DNA of 64,000 nt from Pseudomonas sp. C2B4 (GCF_013359695.1 NZ_JABFMU010000029.1:1-64000); one strand, 5' to 3'; shown: positions 42,995 through 51,655, numbered from the stretch's first letter. Program-made: numbers and translations. Notes: a model not told the origin generated them from the sequence alone.

Positions 42995-44440
42995 CTACTC
43001 ATGGCCACCCCCGGCGTTTTGCCGTGGGGGCAGGTTCTTGAACGCGGCAAGCGCCCGTGCCCGGGAGGCGTGCAGGTCGACAATCGGGGACGGATAATCC
43101 GCCACACCAAACAAACCGCCCAGATTCGCCGGGTTGTGCACTTCTTTTTTGTTCAGTCCTGCCAGCTCCGGTAACCAATGTTTGATGAACAGTCCTTCAG
43201 CGTCGAATTTTTCCGACTGACTCAGTGGATTGAAAATCCGGAAGTAGGGCGCCGAATCGGTACCGGTGGATGAACTCCATTGCCAGCCGCCGTTGTTGGC
43301 GGCCAGGTCGCCGTCGATCAGATGACGCATGAAAAAGCGTTCGCCTTCGCGCCAGTCGATCAACAGGTTTTTGGTCAGGAACATCGCAACGACCATGCGC
43401 AGGCGGTTGTGCATCCAGCCGGTTTCCAACAGTTGGCGCATGGCTGCGTCGATGATGGGCACGCCGGTGCGGGCTTGCTGCCAGGCGGCCAGCTCTGCCG
43501 GCGCATCACGCCAGGCCAGAGCCTCGGTTTCCGGGCGGAAAGCACGGTGCCGCGAGACCCTTGGGTAGCCCACCAGAATGTGTTTATAGAATTCGCGCCA
43601 CAACAGTTCATTGATCCAGGTCACGGCGCCGACCTTGCCGCTTTCGAATTCGCCCTGATTGCTTTGCAATGCCGCGTGCAGGCATTGACGTGGGGAAATG
43701 ACCCCGGCAGCGAGATAGGCCGACAGTTGGCTGGTGCCGGGCTTCGCCGGGAAGTCCCGTTCGTTCTTGTAGTAATCGATCCGGGCGTCGGTGAAGGTGT
43801 CCAGACGGTGCCGTGCTTCGACCTCACCGGCCGGCCACAGTGCCCGCAAGCGGTCGGTCGGTGGCGTGAACCCATTGATGCTGGGCGGGACCTTGTCGCT
43901 GGAAATGTTCAGCGGCACTTGCGCCATGGGGGCGCTGACCAGGCGGGGCAACGACCGGTGCAGGCGTTCGTAGCAGACCTTGCGGAACTGGCTGAAGACC
44001 TGGAAGTAGGTGCCGGTTTTGGTCAGCACGCTTCCCGGCTTGAACAGCAACTGATCGAAGTGGCTGTGAACGGCAATGCCTTCGGCTTGCAGCGTCTGCA
44101 TCACCGCAGCATCGCGGCGGCTTTCATGGACACCGTATTCCTCATTGAAATGCACGGCGTCGATCTTGAATTGACGGCACAGTTCGAGCAGTACCTTCGA
44201 GGCCTGTTCCCAGCGCGGTGCCGAACGGATCAAGAGGGGAATGTTCAGCTTGCCCAGCGCCTGGCTCAACTCATCAAGGTTGCGTAACCAGAAGTCCACT
44301 TTGCACGGTGCATCGTCGTGCTCCAGCCATTGTTCCGGGCTCAGCAGGTACACCGCGATGCTCGGGCCAACCGCAGCGGCGGCCGAGAGGGCTGTGTTGT
44401 CGTTTACGCGCAAATCGCTGCGCAGCCAGATCAATTGCAT
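42995..44440 (-). CDS. phrB: Deoxyribodipyrimidine photolyase (CPD class I)
   Basis: 481 aa from ATG 44440 (MQLIWLRSDLRVNDNTAL). It repairs cyclobutane pyrimidine dimers with light. The N-terminal antenna domain (1-130) is followed by the FAD-binding helical domain with TGVPIIDAAMRQLLETGWMHNRLRM, whose key parts are DAAMRQL and GWMHNR, and NNGGWQWSSSTGTDS-like tail motifs. It lies 13 nt downstream of the merR stop; the ybgA-phr neighbourhood is also seen in E. coli. Expression is likely set by the TGTACA-flanked promoter upstream of ybgA. Confidence 0.95.
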   Translation of the reverse strand: MQLIWLRSDLRVNDNTALSAAAAVGPSIAVYLLSPEQWLEHDDAPCKVDFWLRNLDELSQALGKLNIPLLIRSAPRWEQASKVLLELCRQFKIDAVHFNEEYGVHESRRDAAVMQTLQAEGIAVHSHFDQLLFKPGSVLTKTGTYFQVFSQFRKVCYERLHRSLPRLVSAPMAQVPLNISSDKVPPSINGFTPPTDRLRALWPAGEVEARHRLDTFTDARIDYYKNERDFPAKPGTSQLSAYLAAGVISPRQCLHAALQSNQGEFESGKVGAVTWINELLWREFYKHILVGYPRVSRHRAFRPETEALAWRDAPAELAAWQQARTGVPIIDAAMRQLLETGWMHNRLRMVVAMFLTKNLLIDWREGERFFMRHLIDGDLAANNGGWQWSSSTGTDSAPYFRIFNPLSQSEKFDAEGLFIKHWLPELAGLNKKEVHNPANLGGLFGVADYPSPIVDLHASRARALAAFKNLPPRQNAGGGHE

Positions 44441-44453
44441 GGTGGTAACCACA

Positions 44454-45395
44454 TTAAATGAGCCCACGCTGAACGAGCGCCTGGTGTGCCAACAACGGAT
44501 CTTCGGCCAGGTACAAATCAGCAATCACGAACGTTTTTTCGGACAACTCGGTCTGGTGAATGCACACCGTTGGTCCGACGATCATTTTTGGGCAACTGAC
44601 GCCTTTCAAAAGTTTCGTCAGATGTAAAAGGTTTATGGCTTTGCTGGAATACAGCAGTACGCCTCGGGGAAGCAGATGTTCAATCGCCAGCGCCAGTTCG
44701 CCAGCGGGCAACGGCCAGTCGAACACCTCCACCGGGCAATCGGCGCTGCTGATCAGCCATGCCGTGAGCCACAGGTGCGGCTCCAGTGGCAAATCCGAGT
44801 GGTTGATCAACAACATGGGTGTGGTGTTTAGCTGCCGGTTATTATGGTAGATGCGCGCGCCGAATTTGCTGCGCAGCCAGGAATAAAAAAACACCCGCTC
44901 CATCTGTGCGCCGAACTGGCCCTGCCAGCGCTGTTCCAGGTCTGCCAGCAATGGCATCAACAATTGTTCGCACAAGGTCCGCGGCGGGTACAGCGCCATG
45001 GCCTGATTGACGGTATCGTCCAGGGTCCGTTCGGCCAGTCGCGAGACCGCCTGCAGCAGCGTCTGGCGCAGCAGTTGCCAATCGTTTTCCGCGGATTCGG
45101 TAAAGGTTTGCGGGGTGTCGAGCAGTTGCTTGACCTGGCTGACGGCAACGCCACGATTGAGCCAGGTAAGGATCGTCAGAATACGTTGTACATGTTCGGC
45201 CGAGAACAGACGGTGCCCCTTGGGTGTGCGCTGCGGCACGATCAAACCGTAACGCCGTTCCCAGGCGCGCAAGGTGATGGCGTTGACACCGGTCTGCCGG
45301 GCCACTTCGCGAATCGGCAGCCAGCCTTCATCGAGGGCTTTTTTGAACGCCGCGCCGTGGCCATCGCTGGCGCTGCTGTCGAGGGGGACGTTCAT
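44454..45395 (-). CDS. MerR-family regulator, class II LitR/CarH-like
   Basis: 313 aa. N-terminal MerR HTH (residues 24-70: WLPIREVARQTGVNAITLRAW and RRYGLIVPQRTPKGHRLFS), then a helical B12-binding-like domain and a Rossmann-like C-terminus. In CarH, cobalamin is held by W-x9-EH and an E/DxHxxG motif; here I see W157-x8-E166-R167 and no DxHxxG, so B12 binding is not expected. This fits class II LitR (PplR-type) proteins of P. putida, which control photolyase genes in response to light. The ATG shares one base with the ybgA stop (TGATG). Likely binds the TGTACA boxes. Confidence 0.85.
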   Translation of the reverse strand: MNVPLDSSASDGHGAAFKKALDEGWLPIREVARQTGVNAITLRAWERRYGLIVPQRTPKGHRLFSAEHVQRILTILTWLNRGVAVSQVKQLLDTPQTFTESAENDWQLLRQTLLQAVSRLAERTLDDTVNQAMALYPPRTLCEQLLMPLLADLEQRWQGQFGAQMERVFFYSWLRSKFGARIYHNNRQLNTTPMLLINHSDLPLEPHLWLTAWLISSADCPVEVFDWPLPAGELALAIEHLLPRGVLLYSSKAINLLHLTKLLKGVSCPKMIVGPTVCIHQTELSEKTFVIADLYLAEDPLLAHQALVQRGLI

Positions 45396-46354
45396 CAAAT
45401 GGCGTTTCGCAGGCTGAGGTTTTCCGGATGCGGTTGCAGGTAAACCTGCTGCGCGATGTAAGGATCCGGGTGCTGGCGAAAGTGATGCTTGAGCAGCGTC
45501 AGCGGCACCACCAATGGCACGATGCCTTGGTGATACTGACCGATGACCTGCTGCACTTCCTGTTTGTCCTCGGCGCTGATCGCCTGTTTGAGATAGCCGC
45601 TGAGGTGTTGCAAGACATTGGTATGGGTTCGACGCGTGGCGCATTTTTTCAGAGCGGCCATCAGCTCACTGAAATAGTGCGGTCCGAGCTCCTGCGGGTC
45701 GCTGCGGCCCATATTGCCCAGCAACGCGCCCAGCGTTTTGTATTGCACCGGGTTATGGGCCATTAACAGGTACTTGTAGCGCGAGTGAAAATCCGTGAGG
45801 CCGCGACGACTCAGGCCTTCCGTTAGTAGATGTTGCCAAGCGCTGTAGGCGAATACGCGGGTAAGGAAGTTTTCTCGGAGCACCGGGTCGTTGAGCCGGC
45901 CGTCTTCTTCCACCGGCAAATCCGGATGCAATGCGCAGAACGCCTGGGCATAGATGCCCCGGCCACCGCCGTCCAGCGTTGTGCCATTGGCGCGGTAGAC
46001 CTTGACCCGTTCCAGGCCGCAGGACGGGGACTTCTGCATGAAGATGTAGCCGCAAATGTCGACCAGATCCGCCGCCATCCGTTGGCCAAAGTCAGCCAGC
46101 GGTCGAGTGACATTGAGGTAGCGATCAACCGTGCCGACGGCTTCGGGCTGAGCCGGATCACCCACCAGGCGGATCGGTTCGCGAGGAATGCCCAGGCCGA
46201 TGGCCACCTCCGGGCAGACCGGCACGAAATCGAAGTAATCGGTGAGGATTTGACTGCACAGTCGTGAGGCTTTGTGTCCGCCGTTGTAGCGCACCTCGGC
46301 ACCCATCAGGCAGGCGCTGATGGCGATTTTCGGCTTGGCGGCGGGAGGGAGCAT
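45395..46354 (-). CDS. DUF523-DUF1722 fusion protein (YbgA-like)
   Basis: 319 aa. The N-terminal DUF523 domain (about 1-155) has the Cys-bearing ISACLMGAEVRYNGGHK and SPSCGLERVKVY; the C-terminal DUF1722 domain (about 185-310) is the part homologous to E. coli YbgA, which neighbours phr there. The function is unproven; the Cys residues suggest a metal or Fe-S site. It is first in the ybgA-merR-phrB operon. SD CGAGG lies 7 nt before the ATG, and the promoter at 46412-46439 is 57 nt upstream. Confidence 0.88.
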   Translation of the reverse strand: MLPPAAKPKIAISACLMGAEVRYNGGHKASRLCSQILTDYFDFVPVCPEVAIGLGIPREPIRLVGDPAQPEAVGTVDRYLNVTRPLADFGQRMAADLVDICGYIFMQKSPSCGLERVKVYRANGTTLDGGGRGIYAQAFCALHPDLPVEEDGRLNDPVLRENFLTRVFAYSAWQHLLTEGLSRRGLTDFHSRYKYLLMAHNPVQYKTLGALLGNMGRSDPQELGPHYFSELMAALKKCATRRTHTNVLQHLSGYLKQAISAEDKQEVQQVIGQYHQGIVPLVVPLTLLKHHFRQHPDPYIAQQVYLQPHPENLSLRNAI

Positions 46355-46377
46355 CGGAGCACCTCGGAATCAAAACT

Positions 46378-46401
46378 TGTACACATTGATAAATATGTAC
46401 A
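46378..46401. promoter_or_regulatory. TGTACA-N12-TGTACA operator pair (start-proximal)
   Basis: TGTACA at 46378-46383 and 46396-46401, 18 bp from start to start, between the ybgA start and its promoter. Same geometry as the second pair. Probably a MerR/LitR binding site, inferred. Confidence 0.65.
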
Positions 46402-46411
46402 ACTTAGGTTC

Positions 46412-46439
46412 ATCATAGATTCAAAGGTGTACAAGTCAA
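46412..46439 (-). promoter_or_regulatory. Sigma-70 promoter of ybgA-merR-phrB
   Basis: Minus strand TTGACT (46439-46434), 16 bp, TATGAT (46417-46412): five of six at both hexamers. A TGTACA box (46428-46433) begins right after the -35, so a bound regulator would block or remodel the promoter. Confidence 0.7.
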
Positions 46440-46451
46440 ATTTTTTGTACA
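46428..46451. promoter_or_regulatory. TGTACA-N12-TGTACA operator pair (overlapping the promoter)
   Basis: TGTACA at 46428-46433 and 46446-46451, again 18 bp apart. The -35 hexamer of the ybgA promoter lies between the two boxes. Confidence 0.68.
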
Positions 46452-46530
46452 GACTTCTCCGTCGTAAACCTTTCGTGCGGGCGGACTGCTGTCCATTTCG
46501 ACAGCAGCCATTGGCCAGGATCGATGCGGT

Positions 46531-47517
46531 TCATTGCAGGTGCGCATGCAGACGGCGGGCGGCTTCCTGGCCGCTGAGCCAGGCGCCTTCGACACGTCCG
46601 GACAGGCACCAGTCGCCACATGCATACAGACCCAGGTCGGCATCGGCCAACGTGCCCCACTCGTGACTGCTGTTGGGGCGGGCATAGAGCCAGCGATGGG
46701 CGAGGCTGAAGGTCGGCGGGGGCATCGAATCATGCAGCAATTCGGCGAAGGCACCGTGCAGCTGCTCGATCACGGCTTCTTTTGGCAGGTCAATGTGCTG
46801 CCGGCTCCAGGCGCTGGTGGCATGCAGCACCCAAGTGTCCAGTGTGTTGTCGCGCCCGGGTTTGCTGCGGTTGCGCGCCAGCCAGTCGAGCGGGCTGTCC
46901 TGCACGAAGCAGCCTTCCATGGGGGTGTCCAGAGGTGTTTCGAACGCCAGGGCAACGGCCCAGGTGGGGTCCATTTTCACGCCGGCGGCAGCACCGGCGA
47001 GCTTCGGCGCAGACGCCAGTAACGCCGTCGCCTGCGGGGCTGGCGTGGCGATCACCACGTGGCTGAACGGACCATGGGTAAAGCCTTCGGCATCCTGCAG
47101 GTGCCAGTGTTCTTCACCCCGATAAACCTCGGTGATCCGGCAGGCGAAATGCACTTCGAGATCACCGATCAGGGCGCGGGTAATGGCACTCATTCGTGGC
47201 GTACCGACCCAGCGCGTCTGTTCGTCCGGTGACAGGTTGAGCTGGCCACCATGATAGGTGTACAGCTGTGGCGTCCACTCGGCGACCCAGCCCTTGGCTT
47301 GCCAGCGCTGGACTTCGGTGACGAAACGGCGGTCGCGGGCAGTGAAATACTGCGCGCCCAGGTCCAGCGCGCCAGCATCGCTACGTTTGCTCGACATGCG
47401 TCCGCCACTGCCACGACTTTTATCGAAAAGTTGCACGACATGCCCTGCGTCTGTCAGGGCTTGTGCGGCTGAGAGTCCGGCAATGCCGGTGCCGATGATT
47501 GCGATAGGTACAGTCAT
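46531..47517 (-). CDS. Renalase-like FAD-dependent oxidoreductase
   Basis: 328 aa from ATG 47517. FAD-binding Rossmann motif PIAIIGTGIAGLSAAQAL (residues 4-21), followed by FDKSRGSGGRMSSKR and LDLGAQYFTARD, the renalase/amine-oxidase-like pattern; the C-terminal ACGDWCLSGRVEGAWLSG closes the FAD site. Bacterial renalases oxidise aberrant dihydro-isomers of NAD(P)H. It lies in the photolyase cluster between two TGTACA-containing gaps, on the ybgA strand but with its own upstream region. Confidence 0.87.
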   Translation of the reverse strand: MTVPIAIIGTGIAGLSAAQALTDAGHVVQLFDKSRGSGGRMSSKRSDAGALDLGAQYFTARDRRFVTEVQRWQAKGWVAEWTPQLYTYHGGQLNLSPDEQTRWVGTPRMSAITRALIGDLEVHFACRITEVYRGEEHWHLQDAEGFTHGPFSHVVIATPAPQATALLASAPKLAGAAAGVKMDPTWAVALAFETPLDTPMEGCFVQDSPLDWLARNRSKPGRDNTLDTWVLHATSAWSRQHIDLPKEAVIEQLHGAFAELLHDSMPPPTFSLAHRWLYARPNSSHEWGTLADADLGLYACGDWCLSGRVEGAWLSGQEAARRLHAHLQ

Positions 47518-47537
47518 AAGGGCCTCGTTTACCTTTC

Positions 47538-47570
47538 TGTACAGACTACGCCGGGGTTGAAACCTGTACA
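47538..47570. promoter_or_regulatory. TGTACA boxes in the renalase/TIGR01777 divergent gap
   Basis: TGTACA at 47538-47543 and 47565-47570, 27 bp apart (1.5 times the spacing of the other pairs). Candidate operators for the renalase gene and perhaps for the divergent TIGR01777-hemH unit. The promoters here are less clear. Confidence 0.55.
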
Positions 47571-47714
47571 ATATTGTTTTTAGGTATAACTTTCAGCGTT
47601 CTAGTTCCGACAGCTTGGCCTATTGTTAAACACAGAGCCTGCCCGATATCAAAGATCCCTTGCTTATAAAAATAGACTAGTGATCAGGGTAAAACGCCAC
47701 GCGAGGAAGAAGTC

Positions 47715-48617
47715 ATGCACATATTGCTGACCGGCGGTACTGGTTTGATAGGACGTCAGCTCTGTCGGCACTGGTTGAGTCAGGGTCATCGCCTGACGGT
47801 CTGGAGTCGAACGCCGGCAAAGGTTGCCAAAGTCTGTGGTGCTCAAGTGCGTGGTATCGCTCGACTCGAAGATTTGGGGCAGGAGCCCGTCGATGCGATC
47901 ATCAACCTTGCCGGCGCCCCGATCGCCGACCGTCCCTGGACCACAAAACGTAAAGCGCTGCTCTGGAGCAGCCGCATCACGCTGACTGAAACCCTGCTGG
48001 CCTGGCTCGAAAGCCGTGAGCAGAAACCGCAGGTACTGATTTCCGGTTCCGCGGTCGGTTGGTACGGTGATGGCGGCGAGCGTGAGCTGACTGAGGATTC
48101 GCCACCGGTCATCGATGATTTCGCCAGCCAGTTGTGCATCGCCTGGGAGGAAACCGCCCAGCGCGCTGAAGCCATGGGTATTCGCGTGGTGCTCATCCGC
48201 ACCGGCTTGGTATTGTCCGCCGAGGGCGGCTTTTTGTCGCGGCTGTTGTTGCCGTTCAAACTGGGGCTGGGCGGGCCGATTGGCAATGGTCGGCAATGGA
48301 TGCCGTGGATCCACATCAACGATCAAATCGCCCTGATTGATTTTCTTCTGCATCGCAATGAAGCCAGTGGTCCATATAATGCCTGCGCACCGAAGCCGGT
48401 GCGCAATCGCGAGTTCGCCAAAACCCTGGGCAGCGTATTGCACCGCCCGGCGTTCATGCCGATGCCGGCCCTTGTGTTGAAGGTCGGCCTGGGCGAGTTG
48501 TCGTTGTTGCTGCTGGGTGGTCAGCGGGCGACGCCGGCGCGTTTGCTCAAAGCGGGTTTCACTTTCCAGTTCACCGATTTGCGCGCGGCCCTGGACGATC
48601 TGTCCGGCCGCCTCTGA
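47715..48617 (+). CDS. TIGR01777 family SDR/epimerase-like protein
   Basis: 300 aa extended-SDR protein of the TIGR01777 (YfcH/SDR39U1) family. N-terminal ILLTGGTGLIGRQL (NADP loop), DAIINLAGAPIADRPWT, SGSAVGWYGDGGE with the YG signature, and a C-terminal domain GQRATPARLLKAGFTF. The physiological substrate is unknown. ATG 47715 with GAGGAAGAAG upstream. Thirteen nt separate it from hemH, so the two are one unit, divergent from the renalase gene across the TGTACA boxes. Confidence 0.9.
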   Translation: MHILLTGGTGLIGRQLCRHWLSQGHRLTVWSRTPAKVAKVCGAQVRGIARLEDLGQEPVDAIINLAGAPIADRPWTTKRKALLWSSRITLTETLLAWLESREQKPQVLISGSAVGWYGDGGERELTEDSPPVIDDFASQLCIAWEETAQRAEAMGIRVVLIRTGLVLSAEGGFLSRLLLPFKLGLGGPIGNGRQWMPWIHINDQIALIDFLLHRNEASGPYNACAPKPVRNREFAKTLGSVLHRPAFMPMPALVLKVGLGELSLLLLGGQRATPARLLKAGFTFQFTDLRAALDDLSGRL

Positions 48618-48630
48618 AATAGGACGTTGC

Positions 48631-49653
48631 ATGACCGATCACGCGTTGCTTCTGGTCAACCTGGGCTCACCTGCCTCCACCTCGGTGGCGGACGTGCGCA
48701 GTTACCTCAACCAGTTTTTGATGGACCCGTATGTGATCGACCTGCCATGGCCGGTGCGGCGTCTGCTGGTGTCGTTGATTCTGTTCAAACGTCCCGAACA
48801 GTCGGCCCATGCCTATGCTTCGATCTGGTGGGAGGAGGGTTCGCCACTGGTGGTGCTCAGCCGGCGCCTGCAACAGGCCATGACTGCCCAATGGCACCAC
48901 GGACCGGTTGAGTTGGCCATGCGTTACGGCGAACCGTCCATAGAGTCAGCGTTGGTGCGCCTGGCAGCCCAAGGCCACAAAAAGATCACCCTGGCCCCGC
49001 TTTACCCACAATTCGCCGACAGCACGACGACGACGGTGATCGAAGAAGCCAAGCGTGTACTGCGCGAGAGAAAACTCGACGTACAGCTGTCGGTGCTCCA
49101 GCCCTTCTACGATCAGCCGGAATACCTCGATGCCCTGGTGGCCACAGCCAAGCCTTACCTGCAGCAGGATTACGATCACTTGTTGCTGAGCTTCCACGGT
49201 TTGCCGGAACGGCACCTGAAGAAACTCAATCCGGGCCACAGCTTTGAAGGCGGCGGCGATTGCTGCGCCGGTGCGCCGCCGGAAGTGGTCGCCACCTGTT
49301 ATCGCGGTCAGTGCCTGCGTACCGCCAAGGAGTTTGCCAGGCGCATGGGCTTGCCGGACGGCAAGTGGTCGGTGTCATTCCAGTCGCGCCTGGGGCGCGC
49401 CAAATGGATCGAACCCTACACCGAAGCGCGTCTCGATGAGCTGGCCAAAAGCGGCGTGAAGAAGGTGCTGGTGATGTGCCCGGCCTTCGTTGCCGATTGC
49501 ATCGAAACACTGGAAGAAATCGGTGATCGCGGGCTGGAGCAGTTCCGCGAAGCGGGGGGCGAGGAGTTGGTGCTAGTGCCGTGTCTCAATGATGATCCGC
49601 AGTGGGCGAAGGCCTTGAATACGCTGTGTGAGCGAGCGCCGTTGGCCCTCTAA
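48631..49653 (+). CDS. hemH: Ferrochelatase
   Basis: 340 aa from ATG 48631. It inserts Fe2+ into protoporphyrin IX, the last step of heme synthesis. Conserved LLVNLGSP, metal-site His in LLLSFHGLPERH (about residue 190), and the later CPAFVADCIETLEEI with its catalytic-site Glu. It is placed after TIGR01777 in the light-cluster gap-controlled unit. Since free protoporphyrin is a photosensitiser, co-control with photolyase would make sense (inference). Confidence 0.96.
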   Translation: MTDHALLLVNLGSPASTSVADVRSYLNQFLMDPYVIDLPWPVRRLLVSLILFKRPEQSAHAYASIWWEEGSPLVVLSRRLQQAMTAQWHHGPVELAMRYGEPSIESALVRLAAQGHKKITLAPLYPQFADSTTTTVIEEAKRVLRERKLDVQLSVLQPFYDQPEYLDALVATAKPYLQQDYDHLLLSFHGLPERHLKKLNPGHSFEGGGDCCAGAPPEVVATCYRGQCLRTAKEFARRMGLPDGKWSVSFQSRLGRAKWIEPYTEARLDELAKSGVKKVLVMCPAFVADCIETLEEIGDRGLEQFREAGGEELVLVPCLNDDPQWAKALNTLCERAPLAL

Positions 49654-49656
49654 AAG

Positions 49657-49722
49657 CATCGCGGGCAAGCTCGCTCCCACAGGTTCAGCGTAATCCCTGT
49701 GGGAGTGGGCTTGCCCGCGATG
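49657..49722. repeat. REPIN, compact, GTGGGAG ends inward
   Basis: CATCGCGGGCAAGCTCGCTC at 49657 and inverted TGTGGGAGTGGGCTTGCCCG ending CGATG at 49722, with only about 15 nt between. Located between convergent hemH and uraA. Confidence 0.85.
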
Positions 49723-49739
49723 GCATTCCAGAGACCTGC

Positions 49740-51014
49740 TTAGATCAGCGGCTCATCCGCCTTCTTGTGCTTCCAGCTGTCATTGCCCGGCAGGATCAGG
49801 TTCAGCGCAATCGCCACCACCGCGCACAGTGCGATGCCTTTGAGGCCGAAGTCATCGGGCCCGGTGCCGGTGCCGACCAGTACGCCGCCAATGCCGAACA
49901 CCAGGGTCACCGAAACGATCACCAGATTGCGTGCTTCGCCCAGGTCGATCTTGTGGCGAATCAGCGTGTTCATGCCGACCGCCGCAATCGAACCGAACAA
50001 CAGGCAGAGAATCCCGCCCATGACCGGCACCGGAATGCTTTGCAGCAACGCGCCGAATTTACCGATGAACGCCAGGGTGATGGCGAAGATCGCTGCCCAG
50101 GTCATGATTTTCGGGTTGTAGTTCTTGGTCAGCATCACCGCGCCGGTGACTTCGGCATAGGTGGTGTTGGGCGGACCACCGAACAGGCCGGCTGCGGTAG
50201 TGGCAATGCCGTCGCCGAGCAGCGTGCGGTGCAGGCCGGGTTTCTTCAGGTAATCGCGACCGGTCACGCTACCCACGGCAATCACGCCGCCGATGTGTTC
50301 GATGGCCGGAGCCAGGGCCACCGGAACGATGAACAGGATCGCCTGCCAGTTGAATTCCGGCGCGGTGAAGTGCGGCAACGCGAACCACGGCGCAGCGGCA
50401 ATCTTCGCCGTATCGACGACGCCGAAGTAGAACGACATGCCAAAGCCCACGAACACGCCGGAGATGATCGGCACCAGGCGGAAAATACCTTTGCCGAACA
50501 CGGCGACGATCAGGGTGGTCAGCAATGCGGGCATCGAGATCATCATCGCCGTCTGGTAATGAATCAGCTCGGTGCCGTCGCCAGCCTTGCCCATTGCCAT
50601 GTTGGCGGCAATCGGCGCCATGGCCAGGCCGATGGAGATGATCACCGGACCAATCACCACCGGAGGCAGCAGGCGATCGATGAAGCCGGTGCCCTTGATC
50701 TTCACGGCCAGGCCGAGGAAGGTGTAGACGAAGCCTGCCGCCATGACGCCGCCCATGGTCGCCGCCAGGCCGAACTGGCCCTTTGCGAGAATGATCGGGG
50801 TGATGAAGGCAAAGCTCGACGCCAGGAACACCGGCACCTGACGCCCGGTGACGATCTGGAACAGAATCGTGCCCAGACCTGCGGTAAACAGTGCCACGTT
50901 CGGGTCCAGGCCCGTGATCAGCGGCATCAGCACCAGGGCGCCGAACGCCACGAACAGCATCTGCGCGCCGGACAGCACCGTGCGCCAGAGCGGATCGTTG
51001 AACTCATCCTGCAT
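49740..51014 (-). CDS. uraA: Uracil permease (NCS2 family)
   Basis: 424 aa from ATG 51014, with AAGGA 9 nt before it; the start is 2 nt after the upp stop. It has 14 hydrophobic segments in the NCS2 7+7 fold. FAALVLMPLITGLDPNVALFTAGLGT is represented by its key part LITGLDP, and the substrate-binding helices include APAIEHIGGVIAVG and GGPPNTTYAEVTG. It imports uracil for Upp, encoded just upstream in the same operon. Confidence 0.94.
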   Translation of the reverse strand: MQDEFNDPLWRTVLSGAQMLFVAFGALVLMPLITGLDPNVALFTAGLGTILFQIVTGRQVPVFLASSFAFITPIILAKGQFGLAATMGGVMAAGFVYTFLGLAVKIKGTGFIDRLLPPVVIGPVIISIGLAMAPIAANMAMGKAGDGTELIHYQTAMMISMPALLTTLIVAVFGKGIFRLVPIISGVFVGFGMSFYFGVVDTAKIAAAPWFALPHFTAPEFNWQAILFIVPVALAPAIEHIGGVIAVGSVTGRDYLKKPGLHRTLLGDGIATTAAGLFGGPPNTTYAEVTGAVMLTKNYNPKIMTWAAIFAITLAFIGKFGALLQSIPVPVMGGILCLLFGSIAAVGMNTLIRHKIDLGEARNLVIVSVTLVFGIGGVLVGTGTGPDDFGLKGIALCAVVAIALNLILPGNDSWKHKKADEPLI

Positions 51015-51016
51015 GG

Positions 51017-51655
51017 TCACGCGTCCTTCTGCTTGGTGCCGAAGATCTTGTCACCGGCATCGCCCAGACCGGGGATGATGTAACCGTGTTCGTTGAGTTT
51101 TTGATCGATGGAGGCGGTATAGATAATTACGTCCGGGTGAGCTTTCTCGACCACGGCAATGCCTTCCGGCGCGGCAACCAGCACCATGGCGCGAATGTCC
51201 TTGCAGCCGGCTTTCTTCAACAGGTCGATGGTGGCGACCATCGAGCCACCGGTGGCGAGCATCGGGTCGATGATCATGGCCAGGCGTTCGTCGATTTCCG
51301 GTACCAGTTTTTCGAGGTAGGTGTGGGCTTCGAGGGTTTCCTCGTTGCGGGCCACGCCCACGGCGCTGACCTTGGCGCCCGGGATCAGGCTCAGCACGCC
51401 TTCGAGCATGCCGATACCGGCGCGCAGGATCGGCACCACGGTTATCTTCTTGCCGGCGATTTTCTCGACCGACACCGTGCCGCACCAACCCTCGATATCG
51501 TAGGTTTCCAGCGGCAGGTCTTTGGTGGCTTCATAGGTCAGCAGGGCGCCGACTTCCTGAGCGAGCTCACGGAAATTCTTGGTGCTGATGTCTGCGCGGC
51601 GCATAAGGCCAAGTTTGTGACGGATCAGCGGATGGCGGATCTCGAGGATGGGCAT
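51017..51655 (-). CDS. upp: Uracil phosphoribosyltransferase
   Basis: 212 aa from ATG 51655 (MPILEIRHPLIRHKLGLMR). It makes UMP from uracil and PRPP. PRPP motif IIDPMLATGGSM (about residues 128-139) and the uracil site YIIPGLGDAGDKIFGT. It leads the upp-uraA operon; hpt is divergent with 165 bp between the starts, so the salvage genes could share a control region. Confidence 0.96.
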   Translation of the reverse strand: MPILEIRHPLIRHKLGLMRRADISTKNFRELAQEVGALLTYEATKDLPLETYDIEGWCGTVSVEKIAGKKITVVPILRAGIGMLEGVLSLIPGAKVSAVGVARNEETLEAHTYLEKLVPEIDERLAMIIDPMLATGGSMVATIDLLKKAGCKDIRAMVLVAAPEGIAVVEKAHPDVIIYTASIDQKLNEHGYIIPGLGDAGDKIFGTKQKDA

